Below are positions 44,125 through 55,229 of a stretch of DNA of 64,000 nucleotides, piece after piece. The DNA lies in the NCBI RefSeq assembly GCF_027409185.1, contig NC_084463.1:50400907-50464906 (forward strand), given 5' to 3'. The translations under genes were made by a program, and so were the position numbers. Numbering within the stretch: the stretch's first letter is position 1; each line of letters starts with the position of its first letter. The notes under the pieces were generated by a model. The model was not told where the DNA came from. It ran no database searches and saw nothing but the letters and a program-made list of their open reading frames with translations. Source of the stretch: Cynocephalus volans. Lineage: Eukaryota > Chordata > Mammalia > Dermoptera > Cynocephalidae.

Positions 44125-44781
44125 GTGATCAATTGGGATTATTTCCCAAATGTGATGTTCATTTAACATTCAAAAAGCAGATTACAAAATAAAAGTTATA
44201 ATTGTCATATATTCATTACCTAATCCCATGTAAGGTATTCATTAAAAACCTAATAGAACAAATAAACAAGTTTAGCAAGGTTACAAAATATAAGAACAAC
44301 ATATAAAATTCAACTGTGATTTTATATACCAGAAATGAACAATCTGAAATGAAGTAAAAAAAAAAACCCACAATTTTATTAATAAAAGCATCACAGGAAA
44401 AAAATAGAAATGACAAAACGTGCACATCTTTTACACTGAAAAACTTTAAAAAGTCATTAGTGAAGTCAATCAAAAAACTGAATGAACAAAATACATCAAA
44501 TATACAATGATAACAATATTTAATATTGTTAAAATCATAATACTCCACAAATTGACCTACGAATTCAATGCAATCCCTTCAACCTTCCAACTTTCTTTTT
44601 TACTGAAATTGATAAGCTCATCCTAAATTTTACATGAAAATTTGAATAAAACTGAATATGCAAATGATCTGAAAAAGATTGGATGACAAGCAAATATTAC
44701 TACAAAGTTACAGTAATAAGGTGTGGTATTTGCATAAAAATAGACTCATGTTGATCAATGGAATAAATTTGCAGGTGTAGT

Positions 44782-44905
44782 TTTTTTATTGAAATTTAAT
44801 TGATTATACATATTTGCGGGGTATAGTATTGAATATCGATATCTGTGTACAATGTGTAATGATCAAATCAATATATTCATTGCTCATTGTTACACTGGTC
44901 CAGTA
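44782..44905 (-). mobile_element. LINE-1 3'-end fragment, antisense
   Basis: The plus strand shows 'attatacatatttgcggggt' and 'caatgtgtaatgatcaaatc', the antisense end of an L1 3' UTR. Only about 120 bp, inserted in the older L1. Confidence 0.7.
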
Positions 44906-45204
44906 TTAAAAACTTTAATTTATGGTAAATTGACTTTGAAAAAGAGACCATGAAAATTTAGTGCAAAATATATTGCCTTATTGACAAGTGATGAGAAAAT
45001 TGGATGTTCACATGCAAAGAATGAAGTTAGACTCCTACTTCAAATCACAGATGAATAGTACTCTAAACAGATCAAACACCTAAATATAAAAGCTAAAGAC
45101 TATAAAATTCTTACTGAGACATTTGAATATTTCTTTGTGTAATTTTGGATTAAGCAAATATTTTTTAGAATACACCAAAAGCACAAAAAAGGAAAAGAAA
45201 AAGA

Positions 45205-45310
45205 AAGGACTGGCTGGCTGCCTCAGTTGTTTAGAGTATGCTGTTATAACACCGAGGTCAGTGGGTTCAGATCCCCATACCGGCCAGCCACTTAAAAAAA
45301 AAAAAAAAAA
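45205..45310 (+). mobile_element. tRNA-Ile-like SINE
   Basis: A head 'ctggctggctgcctcagttg' with A-box-like tttagagta, a 'gttataacaccgaggtc' segment, B-box ggttcagatcc, the 3' complement 'ccggccagcca', then an A-tail at 45292-45310. The near-complementary ends (ctggctgg / ccggccag) echo a tRNA acceptor stem. Confidence 0.85.
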
Positions 45311-45790
45311 TGCAAAAAGATGAACTGAACTTTAACAAGTTTTTCTTTTGTTCTATAAGCAACACTAAGAATAAAATAAAAAGACATGTAACATAATATG
45401 CAAAAATATTTGAAATTATATATTTAATTATGGTCTACTGTACCCAACATAAAAAGAACAATGCAAGTTAATAATAAAATGGACAACCTGTCAGTCTTTA
45501 AAGCTGAGCAAGAAACTTGAATAAACATGTTTTCAAAAAAGATATATGCAAGTTTCCAACGAAATTCTAGTTAAAAACCAACAGCAATGAGATAATAGTT
45601 AATTGCCAATAGATGACTATATCAAAAAGATAACATGTGTTAGTAAAGATGTGAAGAATGCGGAAGCCTCACAATTGTTGGTGGTCATTAAAATAGTGCA
45701 GCCAACTTGTGAAAAAAGGCAGTTCTCCATGATGTTATACATGGAACTATTGTATGGCCTCGAAATTCCACTCCCAGTTAAGTGCCCCCA

Positions 45791-46099
45791 TGAGTAAAAT
45801 GGAGTCAGTATAGTCAGGCCCCCTCACCTAATATCCAGAGTGTATAATTCAGCACATCCATTGTAAACAGGTTACATAAGAGGAGCATAACTGCACATGT
45901 GCGCCCATATGTACTCCTTGGCTCATTCTCACTATCGTGTACTTTCGGTATAAAAGGCAGCAGCTCTGGACCCCTGGCCAGCAGAGCTTGCATTGGAATA
46001 ATGCAAGTCTATCCTATCATTGGCTGCTAGAATCTTTTCAACTACCTGACTCACAGCCTGCACAGGATGGGGCAGAGGGGTCTGTGATCCAGCCTGACA
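45791..46099 (+). repeat. ERV-L-type 5' LTR
   Basis: 309 bp, TGAG..GACA. A TATAAAA box lies at 45959-45965. The AATAAA seen in the 3' copy is AATAAT here. By eye it differs from the 3' LTR at several dozen positions, so the insertion is old. Confidence 0.9.
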
Positions 46100-46121
46100 A
46101 TTGGTTTAGTAGACAGGATTC
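46100..46121 (+). promoter_or_regulatory. Degenerate primer binding site
   Basis: Directly after the LTR: attggtttagtagacaggat. With a 1-2 nt offset the segment TGGT..AG.AG..GGATTC resembles the tRNA-Leu-type site. Only the ends match well. Confidence 0.4.
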
Positions 46122-46599
46122 TGAGCAGGTAAGGAAGCCACTAGTCCCTCAGGAGGGGGAGAAAATGTGGCTACCCACAAGTATGTGGTACCCAGCAGCC
46201 ACTTTCTTTTTGACTGGCATCTGGCTTTGCTAACTGTACTATGAGTCAACACGGACCAGGCATTCTATGAAGTGTTGTGGCTTCAAGATTTGCAGCCGAA
46301 AGCAGACATGTTGGAAGCATGGGTACTTGTTCTGGAGGCTGAAGTACAGCAACCTGTCACTCCTGCTTATGACATAGGAGATGATGACGAACCCAATGGT
46401 GAGTTGAGGGAGAAGTTGAGGGAGACTGTGCATCCCCTGGCTTGACCTGTTGTACATCAGAAAGTGAAGCATGAACAGCCCATGGGCTCAGACAGACAAC
46501 TGGTAGGCAACCCACAAGTGACCCAATTTACTACTTATGTCCCCTACACTCAAACTGAGTTGGTTAACTTGGGGAAACAGTTTTGGCAAAACAGGGTGA

Positions 46600-47100
46600 A
46601 CCTCTAGCTGCTCAGCTCCTGTGACCGTGGGACCTAGGGATGGATAGTGTGATGTGCTCTGCTGATGAGATGGAAAATTTAGCCTCTATCACCATGCACC
46701 CATCCCTGAAACAGCAGCTACAGAACAGCTGCAGACATGCACCAGGACAGCATAACCACTCCTTGATGGAATGGGTGGATGCAGCCATCTGGAAGATGTG
46801 GACAAATGCCAGAGAACTGCCCAAAACTGTGAGTAGATGGCAAACATATGCCAAGCTGGTCCAAATAACTTGGGAGTGCGGGATGCAGCAGTCCATGTTC
46901 AATATGAACACCCATGGCCTGGACGATGAATGTTTTACCAGCAGCATGAGAGATAGTGCTTCAAAATTCTCCATCAACTTCCTTTGGGACACTGATGGCC
47001 ATACTGACCCCGTACATTGGTCATTCTATACATGAAGTAATGACCCTCATTGCCAGTCTGTGAAGCACAGGGAAGGAGACAAACAAAGGGGATCTGAAAG
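46600..47100 (+). pseudogene. ERV-L-type gag-like remnant
   Basis: A 131-residue open frame at 46640-47035, with more fragments after. Its position after the leader and a helix-rich middle (Trp-containing, 'W-V-D-A-A-I-W' type) fit an ERV-L capsid region. In a virus Gag builds the particle. This piece lacks a proper start and a zinc knuckle is not visible. The assignment rests on position and style. Confidence 0.5.
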
Positions 47101-47408
47101 GTGGTGAAGACCAAGTTCCCCCAAAATGTCCAGATGCTGCCCAGAAGGGACTGAGCAAGACCAGCCATTTGCAGATGTGGTTTGACTTGCTTACAGCAGG
47201 GATTGATAGGGAAAAAATCAACTGGCAACCAAATGTGGTCCTGTTTGCCTTGTGGCAGCAATTGCACCCTGAACAGCATTACACCAAACTTCCTAAAGAG
47301 GCAAATGATCAAGTATTCCCAGCGAATCTGAAAGATTTCATGGCTACTTCCACAGAGGTGGATGGACTGTTCTCTTTCAGCTAGGGAGCAGGCTGAGGTG
47401 CTCACCTT

Positions 47409-48180
47409 TTGGGGACAGATGAGGACTGGAGGTCTCATGGTGAACTGGCAATACATTGGTCAGAGACAGATATACAGTGTGTGTTAGCACTGGTGGATAC
47501 CGGCACAGAATGTAGCCTGATACACGGCAACCCAGATAAGTTTCTGGGGGCCACAGTGAATGCTGATGGCTATGGAGGACATGATACTAAAGTCAAAGCT
47601 GTGTGCTTGCTGCTGGGCATAGGAAGATTGCCCCCTCATGTAAATACTGTGTATGTATCTACTCTAGCTGAATACATGTTGGGTATAGATGTACTTTATG
47701 GGTTACAACTGCACATGCTGATCAGAGAATTCTGGCTGTGGATACAGAGAGTAAAGCCTGTGTTCTGGGACATGCTAAACATGACCCACAAATATTACCC
47801 AAGTCAATACGCGCAGTCAAGGTGAAACAGTATCACCTGCTGGGAGGACATGCAGAGATGGGTGCCACTATATTGGAGTTAGAAAAGGTTGGCATTATTC
47901 ATCCTGCACATAGCCCGCTTACTGACCCAGTATGGCCAGTGAAAAAACCTGATGGGACCTGGACAATGACTGTGGATGGTCAAGAACTGAAGAAAGTAGT
48001 ACAACCTTTGCATGTGGCTGTGCCTTCAGGTCACAACTTGATGGATCAGCTGATGACTGAGCTAGGAACTTATCATTATGTACTGGACCTTACAAATGTT
48101 TTTTCCTCTATCCCAACCTTGGCTCATAGCTAAGATCAATTTGCCTTCACTGGGGAAGGCAGGCAATGGACTTTCTAAGT
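47409..48180 (+). pseudogene. ERV-L-type protease and reverse transcriptase remnant
   Basis: The frame 47409-47825 contains the aspartic-protease active site L-V-D-T-G (D codon 47496-47498). The frame 47738-48133 contains the RT N-terminal part, with 'G-I-I-H-P-A-H-S-P' and 'W-P-V-K-K-P-D-G-T-W'. The two frames overlap in different registers, so a frameshift has occurred near 47800. RT motif A reads L-D-L-T-N with the catalytic Asp retained. A T-D-D relative of the Y-I-D-D box appears at about 48280-48290 in yet another register. Protease matures the polyprotein and RT copies genomic RNA. This copy is inactive. Confidence 0.85.
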
Positions 48181-48349
48181 GCTGCCCCAGGGCTACCTGC
48201 ATAGTCCAACCATCTGCCATGGTTTAGTGGCTGGGGACCTAGCCAAGTGGACTAGGCCCAACATGGTTACAATGTTTCATTACAGATGATGTCTTACTAA
48301 CTTCTGATTCTCTTACAGATTCAACCAAGTTGGCTCCAATGCTCCTAGG

Positions 48350-48600
48350 TCATTTGGAATAATGTGAGTAGGCCATACATGAGGGACTTTCCCTTTGGAT
48401 ATCGATTTGGAAATATCCAAGTAGATAGTGGCAGGCCACTGACCCCTGTGGGGACAAGCCACGTGGCAAGAGTTATGGGAATTAGGACATGAGAAGAAAG
48501 TAACTCTTTTCCATGTCACAGAATACTTCCCCTTAGCCTGTCTGGGCAATGATGTAGCCAATGCATTGGCTAAGATAAGATAGATAAAAAGAGATCCAGC
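48350..48600 (+). pseudogene. RNase H-like remnant
   Basis: Read in the plus direction, the end of a retroviral RNase H is visible: an E-L-G-H-E-K-K segment, then 'F-H-V-T-E-Y' and N-D-V-A-N-A-L-A-K, a relative of the A-D-x-L-A terminal motif. Stops follow near 48580. Most of the thumb and connection between RT and this piece is missing. Confidence 0.6.
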
Positions 48601-48699
48601 CACTGATGTAGGCCACTGGTTACATCAATGGATGCAGCATGCTGGCTGCAAGACCATGTGGTCAATGGCTCATAAAATAGGATGACACATTTGTCTGGT

Positions 48700-49430
48700 G
48701 TACACTCAAGAGAGTCCACATCCCTGGTGGGTGCCACATACCAACAAGCAGATAACTCATGGAAGGGTGCCCCTGACTTGACAGCAAGAGGACATTGGGG
48801 GACTACTGTCCAGGTCAGAGAATTTCAGGTATATCTATACAGCCATTGATATGGCTACAGGTGTTCTGTTTGTATAGCCCTGTAAGTCCCCAGACCCAGT
48901 AAGCACTATTAAGGCACTGAATAGCCTTGTCGGCACCTGGTCACAGAGAGCTATAATGAAACCCACTTTACTAGACATGAAGTACAGACATGGGCTTCCC
49001 AGTTGTCTATTAAGTGGAAATTACACATGCCATATCATCCCCAGCAGTGGGAATGATTGAATAGTGCAATGATCTTCTGAAAAAGGGACTAAGGCTATCC
49101 ATCCAACCCCCTTCCCTGAAGGGGTGGACATGGCGTTATGGCCAACAGTCAGAATCTTGAATGACAGACCCCACAAGGGCAGGCCCTCCCCAGTGGAGGC
49201 TCTGTTGCATAGAGCCATAGCACCTGTTCCTGCAACCATTCTTTCCAGGATGGTAAGCTGGCACGTGTTCTGCCAGAGGGATGAGAACTCCCTCTATTGG
49301 TGCCAACAACTTTTTTGTCTTTTTGCCAACAGTCTTGTGGCTGCCAACAGCACAGTTGACTGGGAGCATATATATGCACTGAGTTTCCTACCAGTGTGGC
49401 CGCAGGATTCCTGTGGGAGATCATCCCACT
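48700..49430 (+). pseudogene. Integrase-like remnant
   Basis: A catalytic-core-like segment at about 48800-48920 reads 'Y-I-Y-T-A-I-D-M-A-T-G', the first catalytic Asp region of retroviral integrase. Further right is 'M-P-Y-H-P' (about 49025) and a C-terminal part (49124-49260) reading 'R-P-H-K-G-R-P-S-P'. Stops and a frameshift interrupt it. Confidence 0.75.
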
Positions 49431-49775
49431 GACGACTGCTGCCTGAACTTGGCCTGAACAGAATGCTGTGTGTATAAGCCTGACTGTCACATAATGTTGC
49501 TTAGCAAAGTTTGCAGCAATGAACCGGTGAAACTCACACTGTCCACAAATGACTAGAGATCCCCTCCAGGAATGGTGAGCCAATATGTTGTCCTCCTGGA
49601 GGTGGGTGTTAGCTGTACAGGGAGGAAGTGCCTGTGTTTTGGTGGCATGTTGCTGCAGCCTATATTGCTGCTGCGGCCTATGGATGCAATGGTCAGCCAT
49701 TCTCACTAAGGGAATGTCATGGAGGATCTCAGACACATAGATTGTACAGTGAGGGATCCTGAAGCATTGGGGGGG
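49430..49775 (+). other. ERV-L-type 3' untranslated region and purine tract
   Basis: No env-like coding region is seen. The final 'gaagcattgggggggtga' ends in a G-run (49768-49775), the presumed polypurine tract that primes plus-strand DNA, directly before the 3' LTR. Confidence 0.7.
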
Positions 49776-50087
49776 TGAAGAAAATGGAGTCAGTATAGTC
49801 AGGCCCCCTCGCCTCATATCTGGCTGGGTATGATTCAGCACATCCATTGCAGGCAAGTTATGTAACAGTAGCATAACTGCACATGTGCGCCCATATGTAC
49901 TCCTTGGCTCATGGCCACTACTGTGTACTTTCAGTATAAAAGGCAGCAGCTCTGAACCACTGGCTGGCAGGGCTCATGTCAGAATAAAGCATGTCTATCT
50001 TGTTATCAGCTGCCAGAATCTTTTTTCAACTACCTGATTCAGGAGATGCACAGGACAAGGCAGAGGGGTCTGTGATCCAACCCGACA
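49776..50087 (+). repeat. ERV-L-type 3' LTR
   Basis: 312 bp. A TATAAAA box lies at 49935-49941 and AATAAA at 49983-49988. Ends TGAA..GACA. Confidence 0.9.
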
Positions 50088-50093
50088 CCCCCC

Positions 50094-50240
50094 AAAATAA
50101 ACATCTCTGGCCATCCAAAGACTCAGGCATGAATGCTCATATCAGCACTATTTTATATAGCCAGAAATGAATGCAACTCAAATATTCATCCACTAGTGGA
50201 AGGAAAAGTAATATGTGGTTTAGCCATACAATAGGGAAGT
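50094..50240 (+). mobile_element. Old LINE-1, continuation after the provirus
   Basis: The L1 pattern resumes ('aaaataaacatctctggcca', 'agactcaggcatgaatgctc') and continues until the MaLR LTR fragment at 50245. The next piece of the same L1 is at 50605-50785. Confidence 0.7.
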
Positions 50241-50244
50241 TCAA

Positions 50245-50600
50245 AGTCCAGGAAACACATCTTGTGAAGTGGTGGCTTCAGCGATGGCAGGCATCACACT
50301 GCAGAAATGGTGGAGTGGGGAGGGCAAGAGAGAGCAGTGAGAGAGGCAGACTCTCCTCTCTTCTTTTAAAGCCCTCTGAACCACATCCCTGACTGCCATT
50401 TTTAATCCATTCTCTACTGCACAGTCCTGCAATCCAATCACCTCTTCAAGGCCCCACCTTTCAATAACATTTTAATAGGGTTTCCCACCCTCTTAATAGC
50501 CACGGTGGGGGCCAAGTTTCTAATACGTAAATCTCAGGGGACACAAGATTCAATTCAATCTTCAGTGAGTTTGGGGGGTCATAATTCAATCTACTACAGT
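50245..50600 (-). mobile_element. MaLR-type LTR, minus orientation
   Basis: The segments 'taaagccctctgaaccacat', 'cctcttcaaggccccacctt' and 'ttaatagccacggtgggggc' parallel 1640-1800. The ends are ill-defined. It splits the old L1. Confidence 0.65.
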
Positions 50601-50604
50601 GAGG

Positions 50605-50785
50605 ATGTGGACAAAAGGGAACCCTTGTACACTATTGTTGAGAATGGAAATTAGTACAGGCCTTATAAAAAATACGAGTTTTCCTCAAAAGATTGAAAAC
50701 AGAACCACCACATGACCTGTCAGTCTCACTACTGAGTATATATCTAAAGCAAAGAAAATCAGTATGTCAAAGTGATATCAGCAAT
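50605..50785 (+). mobile_element. Old LINE-1, last piece before inverted L1
   Basis: ORF2 C-terminal pattern 'gaggatgtggacaaaaggga' to 'caaagtgatatc'. Confidence 0.7.
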
Positions 50786-52310
50786 TTTATTTCATTTTTT
50801 ATTTTGAAATGTACATCACATTATCATTAAATATAGTCACCACAGTGTGTAAGGGAACCCTAGAAATATTTCCTCCCATCCGTCTGTGACTTTGTACCCC
50901 TTGACCAACCTCTGCACGTTCTCCCCTTCCCCCTGCCCTTCCCATCCTCTGGCAATCACAAGTCTCCTCTTTGCTTTTATGAGATCAACTTTTTAGATTC
51001 TATATGTGAGTGAGATCATGCAGTATCTGTCTTTAGGTGCCTAGCTCACCTCACTTAACATAATGACCTCCAGTTTTATCCATGTTTCTGCAAATGACAG
51101 GATTTCTTTTTTTTTTATGGTGGAACAGTATTCCACTGTGGACACTTACGTTGATTCAACATCTTTGCTATTGTGAATATAGCTGCAATAAACATGGTTG
51201 TGCAGATATCTTTTTGACATACTGATTTTATTTCCTTTGGATATATTACCAGTAGTGGGATTGATGGATCATATGGGAGTTCTATTTTTAATTTTTTGAG
51301 AAACCTCCATACTGTTTTTTCATAATGGCTGTACTAATTTACATTCCCACCAACAGCTTATCAGAGTTCCCCTTGGTCTACATTCTCACCACCACTTGTT
51401 ATTTTTCGTCTCTTTGATAATAGCCATTCTAACTGTGGTAAGATGAGACCTCATTATATTCTTTATTTGCATTTTCCTGATGATTAGTTATGTTGATCAT
51501 TTTCTTTATACCCATTGGCCTTTTGTATGTCATATTTTGAGAAATGTTGATTCAGATTTTTACTTGTTTTTTAAATTATATTTGTTTTGCTGCTATTAAG
51601 TTGGTTGAGTTCCTTACATATCCTGGATACTAACCCCTTGTCAGATGCAAAGTGTGCAAATATTTTCTTCTGTTCTTCTGGTTGTGTCTTCACTTCTGTC
51701 AATTGTTTTCTTTGCTGTGCAGAAGATTTCGTTTGATGTAATCTCATCTGTGTGGTTTTGCTTTTGTTGCTTGTGCTTTTGAGGTCTCATTAAAAACTTC
51801 AAAAGAAAAACATGGATGAGCTTAGAGAAAATTATGTTAAGTGAAATAAGCCAGGCACAGAAACAGAAATACCACGTTCTTACTTATGTGTGGGAGCTAA
51901 TACAAATAAATAAATAAGCAAACAAATAGAAAAAGACACAAAAATCACAATAATTTCCTGAACTTGTCAAAAAAAGAAAACAGATATGATGTTGATGAGA
52001 GTGGGAAAGGGGGAACGGGATGGGGTAAGGAGAGGAATTGGTAAAGGGGTACAAAAATCAACTACATTATATAATGATAAATAAAAAAATAAAAAATACA
52101 CTTCCCAGACCAATGTCCTGAAGAGTCCCTCTATGTTGCCTTTAGTGGTTTTATAGTTTGGGCCTTACACTTAAGTGGTCAATACATTTTGAGTTGATTT
52201 TTGTAGATAATGATATATGGGGTATGGTTTTATTCTTCTGCATGTAGCAACCCAGGTTTTACAGCACCATTTATTGAAGAGACTATATTTTCTTTAATGT
52301 GTGTTATTGC
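50786..52310 (-). mobile_element. Old LINE-1, antisense, split by a younger L1
   Basis: The antisense 3' UTR begins near 50790 and the ORF2 C-terminal region extends to about 52310 ('acagcaccatttattgaaga'). A plus-strand L1 3' end (about 51805-52105) interrupts it. No usable frames. Confidence 0.8.
51805..52105 (+). mobile_element. Younger LINE-1 3' end
   Basis: 5'-truncated L1 3' UTR: starts near 'catggatgagcttagagaaa' and includes 'gttaagtgaaataagccagg' and a purine-rich 'gggaaagggggaacgggatg' segment, ending in an A-rich tail. Same 3' UTR type as 7045-7396. Confidence 0.8.
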
Positions 52311-52314
52311 ACCA

Positions 52315-52890
52315 ATATTTACAGTAGCAAAGATATAAGATCAAACTAAGTGCACATCAATGGAAGAATGGTTAAAGAAAATATAATAAACAGGGACTGA
52401 AATTTTTAAAAAATGAAATTCTGTAATTTGTTACACAGATAAATGTATAGCTTTTTCTGTTAAGTGAAATTACCAGGCACAGAAAGACAGACACTGAATG
52501 ATCTCAGTTACATGTATCATCTAGAAAAGTCAAACTTAAAAGCAGAGAGTAGAATGGTAGTTGCCAGGGTCTGAAGTGGGGGGTGGGGAAGGAAATGGGG
52601 AGATGTCTGTCAAAAGATACAAAAGATCAGTTGAATATGAGAAATAACTTCAAAAGATCTATTGTGCAACATGGTCACTATAGTTAATAGCAATGGATTG
52701 TATACTTGAAAATTGCTAAAGGAATAGATTTTTAAGTGTTCTCACCATAAAAAAAGATAAGTATCTGTGGTGATAAATATGTAATTAATTTGGTTTACCC
52801 ATTCCACAATGCATGCATACACCAAAACATCATGTTGTACTACATTAATATATACAGTATTTATTTGTCAGATTTAAATGTAAATATAGT
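52315..52890 (+). mobile_element. LINE-1 3' end (older type)
   Basis: Contains 'gagagtagaatggtagttgc' and 'ggtcactatagttaatagca', and ends near 'catcatgttgtactacatta', an older L1 3' UTR type than 51805-52105. Confidence 0.8.
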
Positions 52891-53147
52891 AAAAGACGTG
52901 TATAAAAGTAAAGGTCACCTAAAACTTCTTTAGCCATAGGTGAGCGCCATTACCACACCCTGCGTATTCTTATGCACATTATTCAAAACACGTACATACT
53001 TATACACAATTTACATACCCAAATGGGAACACACATTACTTTTAACTTTACTTAATTATGGACATCACTTTTTCCCTTTTTCCCACCCACAGATCAAGCT
53101 CCATCTTCCTGTAAAACCATGGAAGTCATCTAATTACTTTTATTAAT

Positions 53148-53212
53148 AAAATCTCTCTCTCTCTCTCTCTTTCTCTCTCACTCACACACACACGCACACA
53201 CGCACACATGCA
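53148..53212 (+). repeat. (CT)n(CA)n microsatellite
   Basis: A CT-dinucleotide run followed by ACAC/CGCA-rich dinucleotides. Confidence 0.9.
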
Positions 53213-53239
53213 CTTAGCAGGATTGGGATCACTATTTTA

Positions 53240-53690
53240 TTAAAAATTAATTTTTATTATTATATACATTTGACCTTGAATCTTGTTTTCTTTTTCCAAA
53301 TCCACTATTAAGATCTTCCTAGTTATCTTGTATAGTTTCCCATCATTGTTTACAAAAGCTGCATAATTTTCCATGATATGAATGTACCACAATTTATTAA
53401 GCCATTATCATTCTGGTGATTCTCATGTTTGAATAATAATTCACCAAAATCTTGCATGTGCACATGTTATTTATTAACATTTATATCTCATTTATTTGGA
53501 AAAATCCCCCAAATTAGAATTCTTGCAGAGAAGGGCAAGCAATTTTTAATTATATTAAATTGTATTCCAAAAAGGAATAACATTGCACATTTATACCAGC
53601 CATACACAAGATATGCCCTTTTCTGTACATCCTATCCCCTAACAGATTTGACTGCTTTTTGATTTTTGATGACCTGGGGAGTGTTAAATA
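53240..53690 (-). mobile_element. Possible old LINE-1, antisense
   Basis: 'ctgcataattttccatgata' and 'gaatgtaccacaatttatta' recall the antisense 3' part of old L1s. Diverged. Confidence 0.4.
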
Positions 53691-53699
53691 CTACATAAT

Positions 53700-55229
53700 G
53701 CAATTTAAATTTATTTCCTCTGTGGGAATAACACTGGTTATTGTTGATAATGATTATGGAAGTATATTTTCATTGCACAGTTTCCTTGTGATTCATGTGG
53801 GCTGAGAGCCTGGAGACATTTCATTAGTCACAGAAAAAAATCAAGAAAACCTTACTTCATCTAGAAACTTGACTAGGGCCCTAGATTTGAGACTCACCAA
53901 TTCCAATGAGACTTTAATGTCTTTTTTTCATAATGAGGATGATATTGTCTTAAAAGAAGTTGTCACAAAGTCACAAAAATAGAGCTTGTGTAGTTGCCCC
54001 TTTCAGCCTTTGATCTTGTAGCATCCGGTTGGCCTCCCTGCCTTTGATCTGTGATCTACATGGAGAGGTAGACAGCTCCACTCTGGCCTGAGGCAGCAAT
54101 TTGTGTCTTTCACATGCCAGCATGGATCACCTTCTGAGGTCCCCAGTGCAACACCTGTCTAATGCTCATATAACCCACTGAAATTTCACTCATCTCTATT
54201 GGTTAACCAAACCTTACTCATGGCCCTCTATTCTTTTCAACTCATTCCCTTCTATGGCAATTACTTTACCTTCACTGACAACCCCAATAAAGAATCCAGT
54301 CACTTTTATCTTTGTTTACTCATGGTGACCTATCTACACTATTTTACTGATGAATTAGAGTTGTTAAGAAGTTAAAATATCTTACAAGAAAAAGAAATGT
54401 AGCTGTGAATATGTACTTATCCCAGAGAGATTGCTTAGTATTTTCCACAGACAGGTAGGTAGGCAGAAGGTACGTAAAGTGTTTCCAGATCCTCACTTCC
54501 CCTTTCTCTCCTGAGTTCCTGTAGAAGGGCCTAAACCTGGAGCTGGTAAGAGTGGCTTGAAAATTGCCGAGAGAGAAGGCATCTGTGCCTCACTCACCCA
54601 CAGCAGACTTGCTGTTGTTACTAAAGTTTAGGTGCATTAGTTTTTGAACAATGCATATAATTTCTGTTTTTCTACAATGTAAATGATCTGAAAACTTTCT
54701 TAACAGAGAATGATAAGGAAAGTTTCCACCCAATATAGGTAAGGGAAACAGACCCCAAATTTTGGGTTTTCCAGGCATTCAAGAGATAGAAAAGTTACGT
54801 TATGATTGCCCATGATAAGACCCACTTTTTAACTTATTAGTCAAATTTGTATTTCCAGAAAGTTGGTGCTTCCAATGCTGAGAATTAGCAAGATTTGAAT
54901 CACCAGCAACACTGAACAGAGATGAGTCTCAAGGACGCTGATGAATGTCTCAATATTACAGGCGCAGGAAGAGAAGGTTGTGCTTTATGCTCATCAACAG
55001 GCTTGAAGAACAGCAGTTGGATTAATCCTTTGTGTAAACAATTAGAAACGGATTAAGAAAAAGCTTTTAACAATTTTTTTATGATTGAATTAAAACTGTA
55101 GATTGAATTCAACCATGAGATTTACCCATAGGGCTGCATCAAATGCCCTTATGCTGAAAAATGCAATTATGAACACTCCTTTAGTCTTTGCCTCTGGATT
55201 TTCTAGATTTTTGTTTTCTACCTTGTCTA
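53700..55229. other. Intergenic sequence 3' of the olfactory receptor
   Basis: About 1.5 kb without a recognised repeat or gene. On the minus strand it lies downstream of the olfactory receptor and may hold its 3' UTR. AATAAA-type signals on that strand are possible, but I cannot choose one. Confidence 0.35.

Larger units (their letters stand above)
44130..45785 (+). mobile_element. Old LINE-1 ORF2, second segment
   Basis: Continues the L1 after the MaLR element, diverged, up to 'gcccccatgag' where the ERV-L-type provirus begins. It contains an antisense L1 3'-end fragment (44782-44905) and a SINE (45205-45310). Confidence 0.7.
45791..50087 (+). mobile_element. ERV-L-type provirus, LTR to LTR
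   Basis: A 4.3-kb provirus inserted in the old L1. It has LTRs at 45791-46099 and 49776-50087, a degenerate leucine-type primer site, gag-like, protease, RT, RNase H-like and integrase-like segments, and a purine tract before the 3' LTR. No env-like region fits between integrase and the purine tract, which is expected for the ERV-L group. The pol part is shorter than normal, with the RT thumb/connection mostly missing, and stops and frameshifts are many. Target flanks are C-runs (45785-45789 and 50088-50092). Confidence 0.85.

Noticed and set aside
45205..45290. Possible tRNA-Ile gene
   Set aside because: tRNA-like head followed by an A-tail, with degraded anticodon arm and stems: a SINE.
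49149..49874. 241-residue minus-strand open frame
   Set aside because: Antisense to the ERV-L-type integrase and 3' region. No domain is recognised, and the plus strand explains the sequence.
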